From Hydrangea macrophylla (lineage: Eukaryota > Streptophyta > Magnoliopsida > Cornales > Hydrangeaceae): a stretch of 64,000 nucleotides of DNA. The stretch is from positions 30,438,001-30,502,000 of the forward strand of contig CM066988.1 in the NCBI GenBank assembly GCA_033977485.1, in the 5' to 3' direction. The notes below the pieces were generated by a model. The model ran no database searches. It saw only the letters and a list, made by a program, of their open reading frames with translations, and was not told the DNA's origin. Made by a program: the position numbers and the translations under genes. Positions 1 to 11,165 of the stretch are shown piece after piece (within the stretch, counting starts at the first letter, position 1; the number at the start of each line of letters is the position of its first letter).

Positions 1-2
1 TG

Positions 3-1851
3 AAGGGCTATGGTAGCCTCGCCCAAGCTTTCTTATGGTATACTCAACTCTCGCCCACCGTCAAGAGGATGGTAGACGATGCCGGGTTCGGAGGCTTCGT
101 CCGTCTGGTTTCGAAGAGCAGCAACGATTTGACCCATTTTTATGCTTTGGCTGAGAGGTGGTGGGACACCACCAATACCTTCCACCTGCCGTTTGGTGAG
201 ATGACCATGACGCCCTTTGACTTCTCCATGATTACGGGCTTGAGGGTTGGCAGGAAGCGCCTGATTCTGGACTACTTTTATGGGATCGATCCAGAGGCTG
301 TAGAGATGCTGATTGGGGCTGTTCCCCCGAACCTGGAGAGGCATTGGTTTCCTTACGGCTGGCTTTACCGGGCCTATGGCAGAGGGAATAATAACTTGAA
401 CAATTCCCAACTTTTGAGGGTGTATCTTCTGTATGTCCTTGGTTGCTCAATCTTTACGACGCGGAACGACCGGGTGAGCCTGGGATTCCTTTCTTGCCTG
501 GCGACCATCGATGAGATCCCCTCCTACGACTGGGGCGGTGCTGCCTTGGCCCATCTTTATAAGCACATGGGCAAGGTCTCTCGGGGCGACGTTAAATCGA
601 CTAGGGGATTTTGGCGAGCTTGGGAGATATGTACTGCATCTTCTTTCATCTTTTATCTTTTGATTTCTATACTTGTTCTGATTTTCTCCTTTGTCTGTGC
701 AGCTTTGGAGCTTTGAATACCTGAAGATGTTGGCTCCCTCCCCAGCAGAAGAGTCAGGCGAAGACGAGGATGGCATGGCTCCTGTACTTCTGTTCCCACG
801 AGGCTTGAGATGGCGGAGGGATGTTGTCGGGGTAAAGAGTGGGGCCCGCCAGATTGTTTTGCTCAGGAACTTCCTAACCGAGCTGACGGCTGCTAGTGTT
901 GATTGGACGCCTTGGGAGCGCGTCGCCTATGCTGCCCCAGAGGAGATTCAAGCAGTCAAACCCCTCTCCTCTTGCCGACTACTGATGGAGAGTACCGAGT
1001 GTAGGCAGTGGTTCCTTGGCGAGCGGTTGTCTCGGCAGGTGGTTGGCGGTTCCAGGTATCGCGTCCCTCATAATCCGCCTGTGATGGATGCTAGTGACCT
1101 CTCTGGTGATGCTCTGCTAGCGGCCTTAGCCAGCACTGATGTTTGGGATCATTTTCTCTCTGAGACTGGCTGTGAGGCTTACCGTGGCCGCTTTCTGATG
1201 CCCAACTTCCCGCTCTTGGAGGTAAGTTTCTTTTTACACTTTTGTCTCTATTCATTGCCTAAGTTTTTTTATTCATCTTTTCCTAACTTGTTTCATGCCT
1301 GCAGCTTCGCGAGATGTACAGGAGACAGGCTCCCCTGGCTTCCGATCCTATCCCTCCTTGGGATTGGACCGTCAACGTTCTAGGTACTGATGGCACTCCC
1401 CAAGTGATGGAGGTGCCGAGAGTCACATGTGGGTACCCTACTCAGCCAGCGGGCGTCCTCAATGTTCCTTGGAGTTACGCTGAGGAGGGTCACGCCTTGG
1501 CGGCTAGCTTACGGTCCTTGGTCCTTACGCACGACCATCGGGTACGTCTCTAATTTTGCACTTTCTTAAGTTTATGAGGTTTTAACCCTGGATTTTACAT
1601 TTGACAGATGGACAGTATGCGGCAATTTGCCGCCAACCAGATGGCGTCCTTGGTAAGTCTCTGACTTGACTCTGTTTTTGTATTTTTTGTTGTTTCCCTG
1701 CTGATCGCCTTTACTTTATTTGTGTGTGCAGTACCGTGGAGGCAGAGCTGGCTCGTCGAGGACTTGTCCAAGGTGCAGAGGTGGTAGGAGGAGACCGTCG
1801 CCAACATACACTCCGGGCGGTCTGATGGAGGACGAGGAAGAGGAGGACTGA
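3..1851 (+). CDS. Plant mobile domain (PMD, aminotransferase-like) protein, five-exon model, 5' partial
   Basis: The first exon is open from the window edge. It has the plant mobile domain pattern: an F-A-L-A-E-R-W-W block near base 150, then G-E-M-T-M-T-P-F-D-F with T-G-L about 15 residues on, then a W-F-P-Y-G-W-L block. Proposed exons are 3-626, 703-1221, 1305-1541, 1608-1652 and 1732-1851. Introns 2 to 4 have clean GT-AG ends (GTAAGT, GTACGT, GTAAGT donors) and keep frame. The exon 1/2 joint must be at 626/703 to join R-A-W-E to L-W-S-F-E-Y-L, but intron 1 begins AT instead of GT, so this copy may splice badly. The C-terminus is basic, then ends in an acidic E/D tail. PMD proteins occur both as host genes in silencing and development (MAIN family) and inside transposons. 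Here it runs antisense to a Tat-lineage pol, which favours a transposon-borne gene. Biochemical function is unknown. Confidence 0.75.
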
Positions 1852-2202
1852 GCCCCCCCCCCCAAGCGGGAGTTTTATTATTTTTCTTTTTATGTTTTCG
1901 ATGGGGTTGTACTGGGGATATGATTATTTAGACAGTGTAGGACGATGTGTGGAACAGTTTGTGACCTTTGACAGAGCATTATGATGTTTCGCCTTTTAGG
2001 CCGGATAGCTTCCGGTTTGGAGGCGCAGTTGTGTGCTTGTTTTAGTTGATAGTCGTGTGATGATATATGTGCACTGTGATAGTTGGGTGTTACGATGGGC
2101 AGTTTTGTGATGGTGAGTGTTTTTGCCTTGCAGGTGGGATAGTCCGTGAAACGGGGAGGTGCTGCCGAAATTTCAAATTTTCCTAGAGCCGAGACCGAAA
2201 AT

Positions 2203-3201
2203 ATGACTTTGTATGATCCCGTTCAACTCACAGCTTGGCTGAACATCACGGATGGTGTGGAGTGGATCAATCTCTTCAGCTATGGCTTGACCGAACTATT
2301 CCTTCTTCGCCAGATGACCCTGAACACTGAGTTCTTGCGTGCTGCTAGTGCCCACTGGGACCCGGTGAACCATGTCTTCAACTTCAATGGCTTGGAGATA
2401 TGCCCCCTGTTTGAGGAGTTCTGTGCTATTCTCGGCTACGATTCTGACTCTGACTTGATTCTCCCTTCTGTTGATACCCTCGGTCCTACGCGAGGCTTGG
2501 CTGAATATTTGAATTGCTCCATCACTATTTCCCGCCGGCTGATTCAAGGTGAGGTCCTCAACATTGCTTCTATTATCGCCCGGTACGCCAGTCCTGGGAA
2601 TCCCAGCATGTATGATGCTACCCGCGGGGCCGCTTTGATACTGTGCATAACTTCGCACTTCTTATTCTCGAGTACTTCCGTTGACTTGGTGCATGTGTGC
2701 CTCGGGCTAAAACTTAGCAGGAATCCCATGGCCATGGTTCTAGCTGAAACCTTGAATGGTTTGGATAATGCCTTCAACCAAGGGACTCTTCTTCTTTCTG
2801 GGGCGCCTTTGGTGTTACAGGCTTGGCTATACGAGCGCCTTCAGCTGTGGACGGGCCGTATACCACCGGTTTACTTTCATCGAGCCGTGCTTCACTCTCA
2901 CTATACTTTTGCCGATTGGGTGGGCATGATGGGTGCCTTATCTGAGGCTGACATTTGCTGGATCGTGAAGCGTTGGGGCCTTTATGCTGTCACCATAAGC
3001 CTCAGGGGTCACCAGAGAGTGTGGTTGATGGGTTTGAGAGAGACTTCTTTCTATCATCCTCGCCGTTTGGCCAGACAGTATGGACAGGTTCAGGAGGTTC
3101 CCCGGGGGTTTACTGAGAGGGTCTTTGCTTCCAGGATCAGGGCTACCACTATTGCTGCTTTTATTGATGGTTGGACTGACCGAGTAAAGGCCTACTTCTA
3201 A
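2203..3201 (+). CDS. DUF7745-like/PMD-related protein, intronless antisense ORF
   Basis: A 332-residue open frame with no stops. The first ATG in frame is used; the frame is open a further 57 bases upstream, but only from a GTG. It resembles the DUF7745 family of plant retroelement-associated proteins: a W-D-P-V-N-H-V-F-N-F block about 60 residues in, followed by C-P-L-F-E-E-F and a G-Y-D; later an L-A-E-T-L-N-G-L-D block and a P-L-V-L-Q-A-W-L-Y-E-R-L block. It starts 351 bases after the PMD gene stop, on the same strand, and converges on the pol end at 4,013. Intactness beside a stop-riddled gag-pol suggests a recent origin or retained constraint. The family name is from pattern memory, not a search. 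Function unknown. Confidence 0.65.
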   Translation: MTLYDPVQLTAWLNITDGVEWINLFSYGLTELFLLRQMTLNTEFLRAASAHWDPVNHVFNFNGLEICPLFEEFCAILGYDSDSDLILPSVDTLGPTRGLAEYLNCSITISRRLIQGEVLNIASIIARYASPGNPSMYDATRGAALILCITSHFLFSSTSVDLVHVCLGLKLSRNPMAMVLAETLNGLDNAFNQGTLLLSGAPLVLQAWLYERLQLWTGRIPPVYFHRAVLHSHYTFADWVGMMGALSEADICWIVKRWGLYAVTISLRGHQRVWLMGLRETSFYHPRRLARQYGQVQEVPRGFTERVFASRIRATTIAAFIDGWTDRVKAYF

Positions 3202-3214
3202 AGACCTTTGAAGA

Positions 3215-3220
3215 AATAAA
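3215..3220 (+). terminator. Candidate poly(A) signal of the DUF7745-like ORF
   Basis: AATAAA begins 14 bases after the stop codon. That is close, so it may act with T-rich sequence further on. It is the only perfect hexamer noticed in the 800-base gap before the convergent pol end. Confidence 0.3.
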
Positions 3221-3477
3221 AGACACTAAGATAAAACTAGACTTGACTGATTCTGCTCATTCCTCCAAGTGTCTTTGAACATGTGATTGCCTGTTGAAAG
3301 ACTTTTATTTCTTTGATTATTCTTGTTTATGTAATATTCAAAGTTTGTTTATCGGTGAACCTTGGTTACTTTGGGAACCTTATTTTATGCATTTTAGCTT
3401 TCTAAAAATATTTTGTAACCGAGATTTCAATTAGTTGTTGATTTTGGTACTTGCTTGGGCATGCTAGGGTTATTAGA

Positions 3478-3985
3478 GGCAAACGAGGCAGGTGGCCGAA
3501 GTTTGCCCCTAGTTTGGGGTATGTATGGTTGTGAGGCAAACGAGGTAGACGACCGACATTTGCCCCTAGCTTAAAAGAGATTTAGGCAAACGAGGCCAGT
3601 GGCCGAAGTTTGCCCCTAGTGTGGAGGGTGATTTTTGGGTTATGGTAAGTACCGCGACTTTATTTTTCTCACATGCTCATAATTTTGTCTAGACACCAAG
3701 GGGGTGACCTAGCGAGCTATTTTCTCTCTTTTGTTATTGCTCACCTTGAATTTAGAGCTAATTTTTGCCTAGGCGTCCTTTCGGATTTTCAACCTAGCGA
3801 GCCACCCTTCTTTTTTCTTTTTGTGAAAGTCTGCCTACGTACCCCCGAGCGGGGATCAGGTCCAACCTAGTTCGGGCCAAAGTTTTGAAAGAAAAGGTTA
3901 TTTTTTGTGGGTGAAGCGACCGAACCGATGTGGTTTTCTATGTATCCCCGAGTGGGAATCAGGTCGAGCGTAGTTCAAGGCAAGG
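3478..3985. repeat. Tat-family 3' region: GGCAAACGAGG...TTTGCCCCTAG repeat and CTACGTACCCC motif
   Basis: Three imperfect copies of a ~35-bp unit that begins GGCAAACGAGG and ends TTTGCCCCTAG lie at 3,478, about 3,535 and about 3,585. They are followed by two copies of a CTACGTACCCCCGAGYGGG-like motif near 3,835 and 3,940. The same block recurs at 29,250-29,830 in element B and, in part, near 26,130. This marks it as a conserved part of the family between pol and the 3' LTR. The remaining bases from 3,202 to 4,012 show no gene. Confidence 0.7.
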
Positions 3986-4012
3986 CTTTGAAGAAAATGG
4001 TTTATGGAATGG

Positions 4013-5722
4013 TCAAGCATAGCACTTCTTGAGGCGGTCCATGTTGATTGGTTCTTTGAATTCGACACCATCGAGGTCCATGAGATAAGTTGCTCCTCCG
4101 GAAAGAACGGTCTTGACGATGTAAGGGCCTACCCATTTAGGTTGAAATTTCCCACGGGGATCAAAGATCGGAGCTCGCAATTCCTTAAGGATAAGGTCAC
4201 CCTTGACAATCTTCCTCGGACGAACCCTTTTGTTGAAAGCACGGGCTATCCTCTTCTGATAGATTCGGACATGGTCAACTGCCGCTAGGCGTTTTTCATC
4301 TATGAGAGCCAATTCTTCGTATCTTCCCCTCAACCAATCTGATTCCGAAACTCCACATTCTGCCATCACGCGTAGGGACAGTAGTTCTATCTCGACCGGA
4401 AGTACCGCTTCCATCCCATACACTAGTGAGTAAAGCGTTGCTCCTGTGGATGTCCTTATGGATGTTCTGTATCCCCAAAGTGCGAATGGTAGCTTTTCAT
4501 GCCAATCTTTGTAGGTATCAGCTGATTTCTGTAGTATGGCCTTGACATTCTTATTCGCAGCTTCAACTGCCCCATTAATCTGTGGTCTGTACGGTGATGA
4601 CTTGTGGTAAGTGATTTGGTATTCCTCGAACAGATCCCTGACTTCTGCCTTGAAATGACTTCCGTTATCTGAAATAATCTCATGGGGGACTCCATAACAG
4701 CAGATGAGAGTTCTCTTGATGAATTTGGCCACTTCCTTGGCCCCCAACTTGGTGTAAGATGCTGCTTCTACCCATTTTGTGAAGTAGTCTATGTCCACCA
4801 GGATGTACCGATTTCCATTTGAGGCTTTCGGAATGATTTTACCCCAGGTGGAGAATGGCCAAGGCGAGGTCATGCTGTATAGAAGAGATGGTGGTACGTG
4901 CATCATGTTTGCATGGATCTGGCACTTGTGACACCTTCTTACGTATTCGCAACAATTTTTCTCCAAAGTTGTCCAGTAGTACCCTTGTCTTATGATTTTC
5001 TTAGCCAACATGTGACCGTTCATGTGCGGGCCACATACCCCCTCGCGTATTTCCTCCATCATTCTTTTGGAGCTCTTTCCGAACAAGCAAGTTAGGTTGT
5101 GACCGTTGTATCCTTTCTTCAGCAGTTTCCCACCGTAAATGATGAATTGCGCTGCAAATCTTCGAATGGCCCTTTTGTTTTTCTCAGTAGATTCTTGGGG
5201 GTATGTCCCCTTTTCTATGAAATCCCAGACATCCTGATACCATGGTGCTTCATTCTCTTCTTCCTCGATTACGGCGATCATATTGAATGGAGGCCCGTAC
5301 CTTTGCTCAATTACCAAAGGCATCATCTTGACTCCCACAGGAATCTTGATCATAGAGGCTAAGGTAGCCAATGAATCTGCCAGCTGGTTCTCTTCCCTAG
5401 GCAAGTAGAGGAATGTGACGTTCTTGAAACGCCTCTTGAGTTGGTCGAGATGATCGTGATAGGGCTTCAACCTTTCTTCTTTTACTTTCCATTCTCCTCT
5501 AGCTTGCGATATAATGAGGTTTGAATCCCCGAAGACATCCAACTTCTGAACTTTCAGCTCTAAGGCTGCTTCCATTCCCAGAATGCATGCTTCGTATTCA
5601 GTGGTGTTGTTGGTGGAGTTATAATTGAGCTTGACTGCCAATGGAGTATGGTCCCCGCTTGGTGATACGAGAATCATTCCCACTCCGTATCCTTTCATGT
5701 TGGCTGCTCCATCAAAGTACAA
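4013..5722 (-). pseudogene. pol: Tat-lineage pol: second RNase H and integrase
   Basis: This 569-residue open frame is the longest intact piece of pol. It opens with an archaeal-type RNase H (Y-F-D-G-A-A-N start, a T-E-Y-E-A block, then D-S-N-L-I), the second RNase H typical of Tat elements. The integrase follows: a zinc-binding H...H...C-H-K-C module, then the D-D-E core seen as V-D-I-D-Y-F-T-K-W, S-D-N-G-S-H-F and N-G-A-V-E-A-A-N-K. It ends with a C-terminal W-V-G-P-Y-I-V region and the stop. The catalytic acids are visible. It is separated from upstream RT/RNase H by a TGA that replaces a Trp codon just before Y-F-D-G-A, so it cannot be made as part of a full polyprotein. Confidence 0.9.
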
Positions 5723-5725
5723 CTT

Positions 5726-6241
5726 TCACTGTTCTTCCTTGATTTCCATGATACTTTCGTCTGGAAACGGAAAGTCTCCACTTTCTTCAGATTCAACGGC
5801 ATGTTCAGCGAGATGCTCTGCTACGGTTCTCCCTTTTACCGATTTGCTTGTGATAGACTTGATATCAAATTCGGATAGTAGGAGTAACCAACATGATATA
5901 CGATCGGTCAGGGCGGATTTTTTGAGAAGGTATTTCAGAGGATCCATGCGGGATATGAGCACAACCGGGAAGGCCAGCATGTAGTGCCTTAGTCGGCGAG
6001 TGCACCAAACCAAGGCCCAACATGTTTTTTCGAGGGTAGAGTAGTTGAGCTCATACCCAGTCATCCTCTTGCTGAGGTAGTATATGGCTTTTTCGAAGTG
6101 GCTTTCTTCTCCTTCTTGGGCTAGCATGCAACCCATGGCATTTTTGGAGACAGATAGGTAAAGGAATAAGGGCTTATGAGGAGTGGGTGGTGAAAGGACA
6201 GGCGGGTTCTGAAGGTAGGCTTTTATTTTGTCGAATGCGGC
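5726..6241 (-). pseudogene. pol: Gypsy pol: RT-linked RNase H segment
   Basis: The first, RT-linked RNase H of the gypsy polyprotein. It contains A-I-Y-Y-L-S-K-R-M and Y-S-T-L-E-K, typical of plant gypsy elements, followed by W-L-L-L-L-S-E-F-D-I. In-frame stops bound it on both sides: a TAA (probably from CAA) after Q-W-D-D-Q-C, and the TGA that separates it from the second RNase H. It continues the RT frame of 6,242-6,691. Confidence 0.85.
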
Positions 6242-7831
6242 TTAGCATTGGTCATCCCATTGGAACTTTTCTCCTTTTCTCAGCAATCGGAACAAAGGAT
6301 CACATGTAGTCGTGAGCTTGGAAATGAAGCGGCTGATAAATTGGATTCTTCCGAGGAACCCCCATACTTCTTTTTCGTTCCGCGGTGGTGTCATTTCTAG
6401 GATTGCCTTGATCTTAGAGGGATCCACCTCTATTCCCCTTTGTGTGATGAGAAAACCCAGGAGTTTACCGGAGGTCACGCAGAAAGTGAATTTCTTTGGA
6501 TTCAACCTCATCTTGTATTTGCGCAACCTTTCGAAGAACTTTTCCAGCGCTACCAGATGTCCTTCTCTGTCCCTGGATTTCACAATCATGTCATCTACGT
6601 AAACTTCTACTTCTTTGTGGATCATGTCGTGCAGTAGAGTGGTGGCAGCTCTTTGGTAGGTTGCCCCAGCATTCTTGAGTCCGAAAGGCATTACTCTATA
6701 ACAATAGGTTCCTCAAGGGGTGGTGAATGTCGTCTTTTCCCAATCTTCTAGCGCCATCAGAATCTGATTATACCCTGAGAAACCATCCATGAATGACAGT
6801 AGCTAATGTCCTGCGGTGTTATCTACCAAGACGTCAATGTGGGGAAGCGGGAAGTCATCCTTGGGACTGGCTTTGTTTAGATCACGGAAGTCGACGCACA
6901 CACGAACTTTTCCATCCTTTTTCGGGATTGGCACGATATTGGCAACCCATTCCGGATATTCGGTGACAATGATGAAACCTACCTTGAACTGCTTCTCCAC
7001 TTCTTCCTTAACCTTGAGTGCCCATTCTGGCCTCATGCGCCTCAGTTTCTGCTTGACAGGTTTAGAATTGGGGAGGAGGGGGATATGATGTTGTACAATG
7101 TCGGGATCGATCCCAGGCATGTCTTCGTAAGACCAAGCAAAAACATCTTTGAATTCTTTTAGCAAAAGAGTTAGCTCTTCTTTTTTTTCTTTATTAAGAG
7201 TTGAGCCAATTTGCACAATCTGTGGATTATCTATTTCACCTAGGTTAACTGATAAAGCATCTTCGATTATTTCATAAGCAGGTGGTTTTTCAATTAGTTG
7301 CTTAAGTTCGATTGGGAGATCCTCGGAGGGATCTGTGCATTCACAAGTGTTAGACACAGAGGAGTAAGTAGAATCGTCTTTCATTTCATTCATGACAGGT
7401 GAAGTGATTACATTGGACAGTAGTGGGCTTACAGCAGCTGACTCTGGTACAGACTTGATAATTGGCAGTACAGACTCTGGGGGAACAGGGGATAGGGAGA
7501 CACGGACAGATGACTCTATAGCCTGGTTGCTCAGACCCTCCTCAGTTGGCTTGATCTGATCATCTTGGCTCTCGGCCCTCCTTTCTTCCTTCTTCTCAGC
7601 GGATTCCTCCCACATTTTCTTGATGGCTTCAGTGTCCAGGTATTTCAACCAGTCTTCTTTCGGGGTCTTCTCAACTTCTTCGGGATAGAACGGGTCTTGA
7701 TATGGGGGCCTTTCGCAGTCAGCAAAGATTTCAAGTCCGGGGTACCTTTTCCCAGTGGTTTGATGGATCCAGGGTTCAGGGAATCCGAAGTAGGGGGAAT
7801 CATCCCCTTCTTTGATGAATTGTCCATTCAA
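6242..7831 (-). pseudogene. pol: Gypsy reverse transcriptase with N-terminal spacer
   Basis: Reverse transcriptase in two open pieces. The upstream piece (7,831 to 6,803) has a poorly conserved acidic spacer, then the RT start with K-K-D-G-K-V-R-V-C-V-D-F-R-D-L-N-K. The downstream piece (6,691 to 6,242) has M-P-F-G-L-K-N-A-G-A-T-Y-Q and the catalytic Y-V-D-D-M box, then L-G-F-L-I and the thumb. Two nonsense codons interrupt the palm: a TAG after N-T-A-G-H and a TGA replacing Trp before G-T-Y-C-Y-R. The active-site residues survive, but the gene cannot encode a working enzyme without readthrough. Confidence 0.9.
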
Positions 7832-7879
7832 GGTTTTGCGGTATGGTGGGAGACCCCTTACCCTTTTCTGCCATGGCCT

Positions 7880-9170
7880 CTATAGCTCGACATCTTCTTC
7901 AGTGGGCTTGTAACCCAACCCGAAAGTGCCTTGTTGCCCTTTGATCTGAGGAAACTCACGAATCCCTTGCTGGCATCGGCCCAATCCCATTCCGGGGAAG
8001 TAGTTCATCTTGCGGACAATGTTGACAACTGCGGAGTGGACCTCGGGGAACCTATCTTCGTCATTGATCACGTGGATTTCTTCCATGAAGAATCCCCCGA
8101 TTTCTCCTTCTTCTAGCTCGGGTATTTGGATTTCAAAGATAGGAGCGTAATTTGGGAAAGCTTCGTTGCCCCAACTATTACCAAGAATGATTTTCACCTC
8201 CTTCTCATGAATGTACCTGATCATTCGATGCACAGTGGATGATACAGCTTTGTTGGCATGCAGCCAGGGCCTCTCAATCAGCAAGTTGAACGAGGTAGGT
8301 ATGTCCATGACTTGAAAGACTTCGGTACTTACCAAAGATCCTACCCTGATTTGTAGAGAGACAGTTCCCATCACATTCCTCTTGGTGTTATCGTAGGCCC
8401 TCACGGATTGCACAGATGGCGTGTGTCAAGGATATTGACCCCCAAAGCGGTGGCAGTCCTTAGGGCACAAACATTTAAGGCAGAACCTGTATCAACCAGA
8501 CAAAATGGCACCTGCTGCCCCTTACACCCGACAGTGATGTACAATGCTTTGTTGCGTGCAGACCTTCTGGTGGTAGGTCCTCATCAGAGAATGTAATGAC
8601 CGGGTCGGGGGTAAGTGCGCCCAAGAAAGCTACCATGTCCTCCGGTGCAGCGTCGATAGGGACTTCAATTCCAGCCAAGGCATTTAACACGGCTTGCCTG
8701 TGCTTGTAGGATGTTACCATGATGTCCCACATCGAGAGATGTGCTTGGGTGTTCTTTAGCTGTTTTATCAACTCATTATCTTCTTCGATGATCTCATCCA
8801 TCTTACCCTTTCCCTTGTCTTTGACTAGGCCTTTCTCAGTTGCATCGGTGGCAGGCTGTGGAGTCTGATAATGACGGCCTGACCTGGTTAGATGATCAAT
8901 CTCGGCAGGAGTGGGTCCTTCTACAGTCCCATCTTTTTTTGAACCAATCACAATCCGTTCCTACAAATGGCTTTTCCGGCTCGCTCCAGATAGAAGCATC
9001 GCTCTCGTTGTTGGGATCGTACCATTTGAGGTCTACCACCCCTAGATCATGTTCTTCTAGAAAGAATAAGTCTTGTTCATCGTCTAGCTGTTGCTGCCAC
9101 TCGTCATTCTCCCCTTCAATCAGATGAACTCCCACGGAATCCGGGATGTCAATGAGGGGTAAGGGTTGTC
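7880..9170 (-). pseudogene. pol: Gypsy protease and gag-protease linker
   Basis: Between gag and RT. A lysine/glutamate-rich linker (8,951 to about 8,520) leads into the aspartic protease. The active-site V-D-T-G-S-A is read at about 8,480-8,500 but in a different frame from the linker, so at least one frameshift lies just upstream. The next open piece (8,413 to 7,880) has the flap-like and R-P-W-L-H region, then a G-M-G-L-G-R G-patch-like segment near its end, seen in some Tat elements. Several stops lie between 9,170 and 8,951. Confidence 0.75.
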
Positions 9171-10508
9171 CTAGGGGGTGATATAGATGGTGGGGTTGAA
9201 GGATGCAGGACTGGATTCGATGAGGCTAACATTTTGGTGGTTTGGTAGGGGATTTTGAGTGATATGGGGCTGCTTCGGAGGTGGCTCAATGATATTCTGG
9301 TCAATGAGGTCTTGGATATCATGGAGAAGGCGCATACAATCATCGGTGTTGTGGCTTGGGGCTTGGTGGTAGGCGCATCGTTTAGACATATCGCAGTTTG
9401 GCGGGGGTGGGGTATTTCGAGACTGAAGTAGTTGGAGATGGCCTTTTTTAAGGAGGCGGTCTAAGGCTGAGGAGAGAGAGATTTCTAACTTGGCAAAGTT
9501 GCGAGGGGGCTTTTTCTGGAAAAGGCGGTTGGAGGAATTTGCCTGGTTGGAGGGTTGGTATGGCCTAGGAGGGTACGCCATGGGTTGGCTGCTAAGGGCA
9601 TTGACATCCGGGGGATTCTGGGAGTAGTTGGGTCTTCTTGACTGACTCGGAGGCTCTTCTTTTTTGATCTTTCCTTCCCTGATAGTATCTTCAATTCGAG
9701 TTCCAACTTCAAACAGCTCTTCGAAAGTAGAGATGGACTGGTAGAACAGCTTCTCATGGTAGAGCGGTTGCAGATTCCGGATGAGCATCCTTACCTGCTC
9801 CTTTTCAATCGACCGGTGGGTCATTTGGGCTACCTTGTTCCTCCATCTGCTCAGAAACGCAGCGAAGGATTCATTGTTGTTCTGCCGGGTCGTTTCCAAA
9901 TCCTTGATAGTGACATCCAGCTCCTGGTTGTAGGAGTAATGATCGACAAAAACTCGAACGATATCTTCCCAGGCCCGGGTTTTGGAGGCTTCCAAGGTTA
10001 GGAACCATGATAGTGTAGATTTTGCCAGAGTTTGTGGAAACAGCATCGCAATGTGCTCGTGGGTACAACCCATGCACTGGAAGATACTCATACACAGCTT
10101 CACATGACTTTTTGGGTTCCCAGTTCCGTCAAAACGCTCGATGGCAGGCATTTTGAAGTTCTCTGGCAGTTTCAACTTGACAGGCTCAAAAAGGCCTTCC
10201 AGGTCTAGCATGTAATCATCGACCCCCTTGCTTTTCCTCAGTACGCTCTCTAGCTTGTCAACCTTATCCATTTTCTCTTAGAGCTTCTTCTCATACGCAA
10301 GCGGTGGGACCCCTTGAAACCAGTCTTCCTCCCCATTATTCCCATGTGGGGGTGGTTCAAACCCTGGTGGTGGGAACCCGGGCAGAGGTTGCGGCTGCTG
10401 CAGCTTTAGTTCTTCCATGAACTTCAGAACTTAGGCTAGGCTGTCAGACTGTTGGCTTATAGTTGCTCCCAACTCGGTAACCTTGTTTTCCAACTCTTCT
10501 CTATTCAT
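9171..10508 (-). pseudogene. gag: Gypsy Gag polyprotein
   Basis: Gag of element A. The ATG at 10,508 opens a short coiled-coil-like start rich in E, L and Q, then a proline-rich stretch. Two TAA codons (near 10,432 and 10,277, both explicable as CAA to TAA) interrupt it. The main open piece from 10,271 holds the retrotransposon gag core (F-D-G-T-G-N-P, then W-F-L-T-L, then F-A-A-F-L-S-R-W) and a proline/glutamine-rich linker. A zinc-knuckle-like C...C-A-Y-H...S-H-N-T-D-D-C module with H-D-I-Q-D-L-I follows. The same module is recognisable in the gag scrap of element B at about 31,100. Confidence 0.85.
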
Positions 10509-10894
10509 GCTGAAGTAGGCTGTCGGACTAATTCTGACCAAACAATTATCTGAACTCCTGGCCCACGACGAGGATTTCGGCTGCTGACCTTGGGAATCTA
10601 TACTGACCCAACAGATTTCAAGAGAAAAGGGGTGTATCAGATCCTGACAGTGATGACTTTTAGACAAACAACGACAGTGATGTGGACTGACTCGAGACAG
10701 TGCGTGCCGAGAGATGGGAATGGTGTATGCATGGGAGACAAGCATGCGGATGTAAGCCCTAATCTATATGATGCTTCTATTTCTAACAGATAGTAGTTAA
10801 GAAAATAAGGTCTTAACCATATAGAGTGTGCCAATCTTACTTTCCATGTACGATCACCAGGGATAATAGGGGTTTCCAGGTTTTTGTGAAGGCT

Positions 10895-11165
10895 TCTAGG
10901 AGAGACTGGACATTTTCGGTTGATATGGATAGAGTTTTTGGGAGAGACTGGGATATCTGGACACAGTTTTTGATATTTCTGGGAAATTTGAGCAGGGTTT
11001 CTGGGAGAAATGGGTTAATATGGTTATATCTGGGATATCTGGGCAGAGCTTCTGGGAGAAACGGGTCAGTACGGTTATATCTGGGATATCTGGGCAGAGT
11101 TTCTGGGAGAAACGGGTTAGTACGGTTATATCTGGGCAGAGTTTCTGGGAGAGACAGGTTAATAT
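10895..11165. repeat. Leader minisatellite, ~53-bp units
   Basis: About five imperfect copies of a unit built from GGTTATATCTGGGATATCTGG and TTCTGGGAGAAACGGG. They lie in the untranslated leader between PBS and gag. The last unit is shortened. Small open frames on both strands here are products of the repeat. The rest of the leader (10,509-10,894 and 11,166-11,764) shows no gene. Confidence 0.85.

Noticed and set aside
4004..5362. Plus-strand frames opposite pol (e.g. 4,004-4,288, 5,099-5,362)
   Set aside because: Antisense shadows of the well-supported integrase/RNase H frame.
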